Part shown: piece by piece, positions 58,665 through 64,000 of the stretch
Layout of the letters: each line of letters opens with the position of its first letter
Numbering within the stretch: the first letter of the stretch is position 1
Source: Erodium maritimum
Lineage: Eukaryota > Streptophyta > Magnoliopsida > Geraniales > Geraniaceae
DNA: 64,000 bases
NCBI GenBank assembly: GCA_963921825.1
Contig: OY997589.1
Span: forward strand, 18,497,735 to 18,561,734
Direction of reading: 5' to 3'
Notes under the pieces: model-generated
Databases searched by the model: none
What the model was told of the DNA's origin: nothing
What the model saw: the letters and a program-made list of their open reading frames with translations, nothing else
Program-made: the position numbers and the translations under genes

Positions 58665-59335
58665 AAATAGTAGATCGTTTCGGAAATATTTCCAATTTAT
58701 TTCCTTCTTATAATTTTGGGAAAATAAGAAACAGTTTAGGAAATATTCCACTGTGTTCTTTCTTGAGTTTAAAGAAAACCGTTTAGGAATTTTATTCCAA
58801 GTTCGTTTCTTTCATTTTTGAATTCCGTATGAATTCGGAATTTGTTCAAGAATATATAATTTCCTTGGAAATTAATCTTGAAACAAACGTTAATTTTCCT
58901 TTTATTTTCCATGATCTGTTGTGGAAAATACGTTTTTTTTTTCAAAATAGAAAACCGTTTAGGAAAATTATTTCCAATTTGTTTTTCTTCTTGAAATTTT
59001 GAGAAACACGTTTAGGAATTGAATTCCAATTTTTTTTTTTTGGAAAACGTTTAGGAATATAAATTCCAAGTTTATTTCCCTCGATTTTGAATTCCGTATG
59101 AATTCAAAATTGAATTTCAAGTTTGGTTCTCTTGAGAAAACGTTTAGGAATTAAAATTCCAATTTATTTCCCTCGACCATGAATTCCATATGAATTCAAA
59201 TTTTTTGATCATCTCCACGTGTTTCCAAGAAACAAGATCGATCAACAAGAAACCGTTTAGGAACTAATTACAATTTGTTTCTTGAATCAAGGGAAAATCG
59301 TTTAGGAATAATCTAGGTTTGTTTCCCTTGTCTTG
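58665..59335. repeat. CGTTTAGGAA degenerate repeat array
   Basis: At least eight occurrences of (A)CGTTTAGGAA followed by ATTCCAA(G/T)TT and TTTC, at irregular 45-110 bp spacing, with GAATTCCGTATGAATTCAAA between several. Within each unit AGGAAT faces ATTCC, giving small hairpins. Confidence 0.8.
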
Positions 59336-59710
59336 AATTCCGTATGAATTCAAACTCGTACAAGAAATATTTTAATTTCCATTTGAAATAAAAAATTCTT
59401 GAACAACGTTGATTTTCTGTAAAAGAAAATTCATTTTTTTAAAATTAAAAAAAGTTCTGTCCAACTGGGTCGGCTGACCCGTGACCCGATCCGGACCAAC
59501 ATAAGTTAACCCACGCCCACGACCCGTGGTGACCGACCCAGACCCGCGTGCTACCCGACCTGAGGCATGACCCGCGCGTTTCCTTGCGCTGAATTCTAAA
59601 GCCAAGGCCCTTGGGCCTGATCAATTTTTTTTTCCTTGGGCTTGAATTGTGCGGCCCACAGAACAAGCAAGACCCTTTTTAGGGTTTAGTATTGACTCAA
59701 ACCGCACAAC

Positions 59711-60559
59711 TAATGTTCTAAAAATCGCGCCTACACGGGCGTCTAGGCGCCATTTTTGGTTTAGCCGACCCGACTTTGTGTAGTCGGGCGGACCAAGTCG
59801 GAACACCCGATTTCGAAGAATTAATCGGGCCAGGCGGACGATTAATCGCGGGTCAGCGCCTGACCAATGGGCCGGATATTTAAAAAAAATTGAAATTTAA
59901 AAACTAATGGGGCATAAATAAAATTATACTTGGTCTGAACCTAAGAGGCCCGAAGACACGAATAGCCCAACTGATAGTTGTTCTTGGCTAAGTCTGGAGA
60001 GCATTGTTGTTTGCTTTCAAATTTATAAGGGAAGAGAATAATTCTTTTGCCTTTTTGACCGATGTGGGACTGAGGAAGTATTTCAATTGATTTCTCAAAA
60101 AACAGAATACGTATCCTGTGACGTGAGTGAAGAGAAAAGGTGGGAAAGAAGTAATGGAGGAAAATGAAAACAAATAAATAATTATTATATTTTTTAAAAT
60201 ATTCAATATTTTTGTATAGTCAAGACAAGAGGAGGTCTGTGTCCTTTCTTTCTCTTATTAGTAATATACCACTTCATTTTGTAAATATGAACATATGTCA
60301 TTCCTCAAGTCAAAATTTTCATTTCACCCTTATGATAATATGACATATGTTTTATAAGTTTATAAATAATTGTTACTATTTTTAAATATTAATATAGTGA
60401 AATTTATATTTTATTTATACATATAATAATATATATATATTAAAATATATATATAAAAATACAAATCCGATTAATCCCCAATTAATCCCCGTCTAGTCCC
60501 CGATTAATCCTCCAAGACCCTAGCCGTCCGACTAGCGCCTAGCGACTTTTAGAATCTTG
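59711..60559. mobile_element. hAT-like non-autonomous element nested in the LARD-like element
   Basis: CGCACAAC flanks it at 59703-59710 and 60560-60567. Termini TAATGTTCTAAAAATCGC and the complement CAAGATTCTAAAAGTCGC are imperfect inverted repeats. Subterminal CTAGGCGCC/GGCGCTAG motifs and repeated GATTAATC(C/G) occur. Same general design as the element at 55730-56336. Non-coding, 849 bp. Confidence 0.85.
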
Positions 60560-61833
60560 CGCACAACACCAGCGCCCCTGTCTGCTTCTTCGACTTCCAA
60601 ACGCTAAAAGTCAGGCTTCGTTTCCGTTTTTCTTTTCGTTTACTTCAACCTCCGGCAATGAGGTTTTCAGATTAACCTGCAGCAAAGAGATAACACCAAT
60701 AGCCTACAGCAAGGAGAAACAAGTACTCGTGCTCCAAAAGATGATTACAAGTTTCAGAAATCAAAACCCAAGTAAGTTGTACAATTTTATCATTTCAATC
60801 TCAGTTTCGAAATACTTTGTTGTTTTGAAACTTTTGATTTTGATTCAAATCTGAAATTCGAAACCCCCTATAAATATAAATCCGAAAATAAGTTTTAAGA
60901 CTTTGATTCAAACGTTTGTTTTTCAGATTTTTGTACACGGTTTCGAAGAAAAAAAATTGTTCTGATGCTCTTCAAAAACAATTTTGAAACTGTGTAAACG
61001 TTTCAACTTTCAGTTCAAAACTTTTGATTTTTTTTTCTCTTTTTCTGTTCTTCAAAATCACGACTGAATCCGAGAGCCAAAAATTTTTTAATTCGGTTGT
61101 CAAAACTGATTGTGAAAAAAAAAATCATTTTCAATCCAAACAGATTCCGGAATTTTTTTTCCAAAATATCATTTTCGGAAAAGATTTTTTTTTCCAGCAC
61201 ACCATACCTGTCAAAACAGATAGTTAGAAATAGATAATCAATTGAATTCAAAATTGTTGTTTACAATTTCTGTTCAGGTACTTCATCTCCAGATATCGAA
61301 GAACCAGCAAAGCTAGGAATTAGAATTTATAGAACTTGTTCATCGTCAATACATCTTGTATATAAGTGTCTTAAGATTGTAGGATCTAGGGGTTAGTATA
61401 TCAAAAATAAATAAATTCATAATAATAATAATAGAAATCTCAAAACGAAATTTAGAATAACCTTTACCGATCAGCTAGCTTACTGATTAGGATTAAGGAA
61501 ATTGGAGTTTAATCGAGGCGTGGTACTCCACTTTCCTTAGACACTTATTGCCCCGCATGGGAAACGGTCTCCCAGGATACAACGATTAACGTAGGCGAAC
61601 TCAAAACCGTCCAGAAAGTCACCAAGAACAAGGGAGTGGAGAGAAAGAAGAAAGAGAGATCATTTTGGAGATAGTTTTGAAGTATGTGTGAAATAAGACT
61701 AAGGATGTAAGTATTTATAGCCTTTTGGAAAGGGCAAAGTGGGGAATTCATAGGGTGATAAATCCCATGAATTCTCCCTATAATTAATTGTCAGTCAATT
61801 CTAATAACTTACATCTTAAAGACATAAAGTTTT

Positions 61834-63708
61834 GGGAAAATTTCATTTTAATACCCTGCCAAACATTTAATTTCACTTTGATACCCTGACATAAATTTTT
61901 TGCACTTTCATACCTAAACCAAACATTTAATTTCACTTTAGTACCCAGCAATTAACTTTCTGTTAGTTTGGATGGAAAAAAGTAAAAAGACTATAATACC
62001 CCTAACTATTACTCAAATTTTCAAACTCATGCCATTGGTTCAGAATTTGAAAATAACTAAAATGACAATAATACCCTTTATTGTTAGGGTGTTAAAATGA
62101 AAATTTCACTATTTTAAAAATCAAATCAGTTTTTTATATAAATTTAGTTTTTATTTTTGAAAATTCAGTTTATTTTTCATAAATTAATTTTTATTTAATA
62201 ATTAATAAACAAATAAAAAATAAAAAATATATAAAAATATACTTTAATATAATTAATATTTGTTTTTTGATTATCATTTTTTTATTTTTCTACATTCACC
62301 CTCTCTCTCTCCTCACAATGTCCTATCTCTCTCTCTTCCTCATCTTCTTCTCTCTCCTCATTTCTTCTACCCAGAATCTAAAAATCAATTTGGGGTTCAA
62401 CCAAGAGTTCGATTTTGTCAAAACTGAATCAAAATCGCCGAAACTGAACTAATCATTTTGGGGAAGAAACTGAATCGAACTCGCCGAAACCACGAGTTCG
62501 ATTTCACGACGGCGCAACCTCTGTGCTCTCTGTTTGCAAGGTCGTATTGTCGGGTCATAGACATCGACGGCCTGGTCTAGAACAGCAGCGGCGGACAGAT
62601 CTGGCGAAGCTCAGCTCCAGGTGTTCCAGCGCGATTCGAACGACGACGAGCCCTAATCGGCGCTGGTTCTTTTCTCAGAGGGGAGCCCTTCAGTCCAGTA
62701 ACACGCCCTTTGTTCGCGCATGGATGGACCTAGAACCACCGATGCTTCTGACCACCACCAATTTCCATCGTGTTCAACCACCCCCAATTTTTTTGTCACT
62801 GACTTCGAATCTGTATAGACAGGACTGAAGATCCAACAAAGAACTTACAAGTTACTTGACAACGATAAAAAAAGTAGACAAAATCAGTGATTAATGGAGC
62901 AAAATAGATACTGAAATTCAAGATATGTTTGTAGAGAGAGAATAAAAAAGATGAAACCCTTAACTTGTTGTTTCTTAAGGTTTAAATGTATATTCAAGAT
63001 ATGTTTCTCCTTTGCTTCTTAAAATTTGGGGGTTGTAGATTAGGTTACGATGTATACGTTTAGTTTAGGGAAGAAAAAGTAGGTAGAGATTTTGGGGGTT
63101 GTTGAACACGATGAAGGTAAGATTGAGAGAGAGAAAGAATCACAGTAGAGAGGGATAGAAAAATGATAAAATAAATAAAAATTAGATTTAAAAAACTGAT
63201 TTTATGTATTTTTTAAAATCTGATTTTTATGTATTTTCAAATTAAAATCTGAATTTTTGAAAATAAAAATAATTTTTATAAATAAAAACTGAATTTATAA
63301 AAACAAAAACAAATTTTTTGAAAATAAAAATATTTTTCATAAATAAAAACTAAATTTATAAAAAAATAAACTAAATTTTCGAAAAATAAAAATAATTTTC
63401 ATTAAAAAAAACTGATTTTATTTTAAAAATAGTGAAATTTTCATTTTTAACACCCTAACAATGAAGGGTATTATTGTCATTTCACTTATTTTCAAATTCT
63501 GAACCAATGGTATGAGTTTGAAAATTTGAGTAATAGTTATGGGTATTATAGTCTTTTTACCTTTTTCCATCCAAAGTAACAGAAAGTTAACTGTTGGGTA
63601 CTAAAGTGAAATTAAATGTTTGATTTAGGTATGAAAATGCAAAAAAATTATGTCAGGGTATCGAAGTGAAATTAAATGTTTGGCAGGGTATTAAAATGAA
63701 ATTTCCCC
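61834..63708. mobile_element. Foldback element (1.9 kb) inserted in the LARD 5' LTR
   Basis: TAAAGTTTT flanks it at 61825-61833 and 63709-63717. It starts GGGAAAATTTCATTTTAATA and ends TATTAAAATGAAATTTCCCC. Inverted arms run about 350-400 bp (CAAACATTTAATTTCACTTT and its complement, AATGACAATAATACCCTT and its complement). Same family as the palindrome at 30618-31743, sharing the first 17 bases and TACCCCTAACTATTACTCAA. The centre (62330-62830) is pyrimidine-rich then GC-rich with a 101-codon frame (62523-62828) of no recognised family. Confidence 0.88.
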
Positions 63709-63780
63709 TAAAGTTTTTAATAAATCAAAATTTTAATATGATATTAACCATCATATTTTTCATTATCATCCAACAAGAAC

Positions 63781-64000
63781 CATGCAGTGGTCTACGACAT
63801 GAAGATATACTCATCATACACAATAGACATATAAAAAAATCTTCACTAACTAGAAAAATTATGATTAAAAAATTTATTCTATCTAAAATTTGCGGGTATT
63901 TTCGACCAAATCTTTTAGCCACCCAATAGTAAAATATTTCAAACAAAGCAAAAACGGTTCCCATGGAAAGTACACAATAAAAACGTGCAACCACGTAATA
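63781..64000. other. Spacer at the window end
   Basis: Flank of the LARD-like element. Short open frames only; nothing recognised. Confidence 0.45.

Larger units (their letters stand above)
56454..63775 (-). mobile_element. Large non-coding LTR element (LARD-like, fossil) with nested insertions
   Basis: AGAAC flanks it at 56449-56453 and 63776-63780. Two LTRs of about 0.5 kb are direct repeats: 56454-56954 (3' LTR in element sense) and 61378-63775 (5' LTR, enlarged by the foldback insertion 61834-63708). On the minus strand the LTR starts TGTTGGATGATAATG, has CTATAAATACTTAC as TATA box, and the 3' LTR is preceded by the polypurine tract GTGGGGGAT. The 4.4-kb interior shows no gag or pol; of it 849 bp are a hAT-like insertion. 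I could not recognise a primer-binding site next to the 5' LTR. Mobilisation by an unrelated autonomous element is inferred. Confidence 0.8.

Overview
This window is nuclear DNA of a flowering plant, probably a eudicot; I cannot name the species. The evidence is a plant LRR receptor-like kinase with a GT-AG intron, plant L1-type LINE proteins (DUF4283 plus a zinc knuckle), long LTRs ending in GGGGCGTGACA that look like the Tekay/Del kind, a SIRE/Maximus-like LTR, a TRIM, and hAT-like and Mutator-like non-autonomous elements. Only about 2.7 kb holds a convincing host gene. The remaining 61 kb is repeat-built and intergenic. I saw no tRNA, rRNA, CRISPR array or organelle-like block.

Layout. 1-2.9 kb: minus-strand LRR receptor-like pseudokinase gene; its 3' end leaves the window at base 1. 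3.2-4.2 kb: Mutator-like MITE. 5.5-11.1 kb: one solo LTR inside another of the same family, each with its own 5-bp target duplication. 11.8-23.9 kb: an island of about fourteen inverted-repeat elements set end to end and separated only by TA microsatellites; a TRIM sits inside one of them. 24.2-28.3 kb: a short deleted LINE, then a LINE ORF1 relic split by an LTR remnant. 28.5-33.6 kb: two related short LINE-like elements on either side of a 1.1-kb near-perfect palindrome with a 9-bp target duplication. 34.5-36.2 kb: 3' part of a LINE ORF2. 38.4-45.4 kb: two solo LTRs of one family facing opposite ways. 45.9-48 kb: a LINE carrying only ORF1, with a probable target duplication. 48.5-53 kb: LINE ORF1-like relics interrupted by a SIRE-like solo LTR. 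53.6-55.2 kb: foldback element. 55.7-56.3 kb: hAT-like element. 56.5-63.8 kb: a large non-coding LTR element (LARD-like, minus strand) hosting a hAT-like element in its interior and a foldback element in its 5' LTR.

Most boundaries rest on target-site duplications read directly from the sequence. They give an insertion order: TRIM after its host foldback element; inner solo LTR after outer; foldback and hAT-like elements after the LARD. The least ordinary content is the TA-microsatellite island, whose element families share one terminal motif, and the conserved splice-like and hairpin signals inside the long LTRs.
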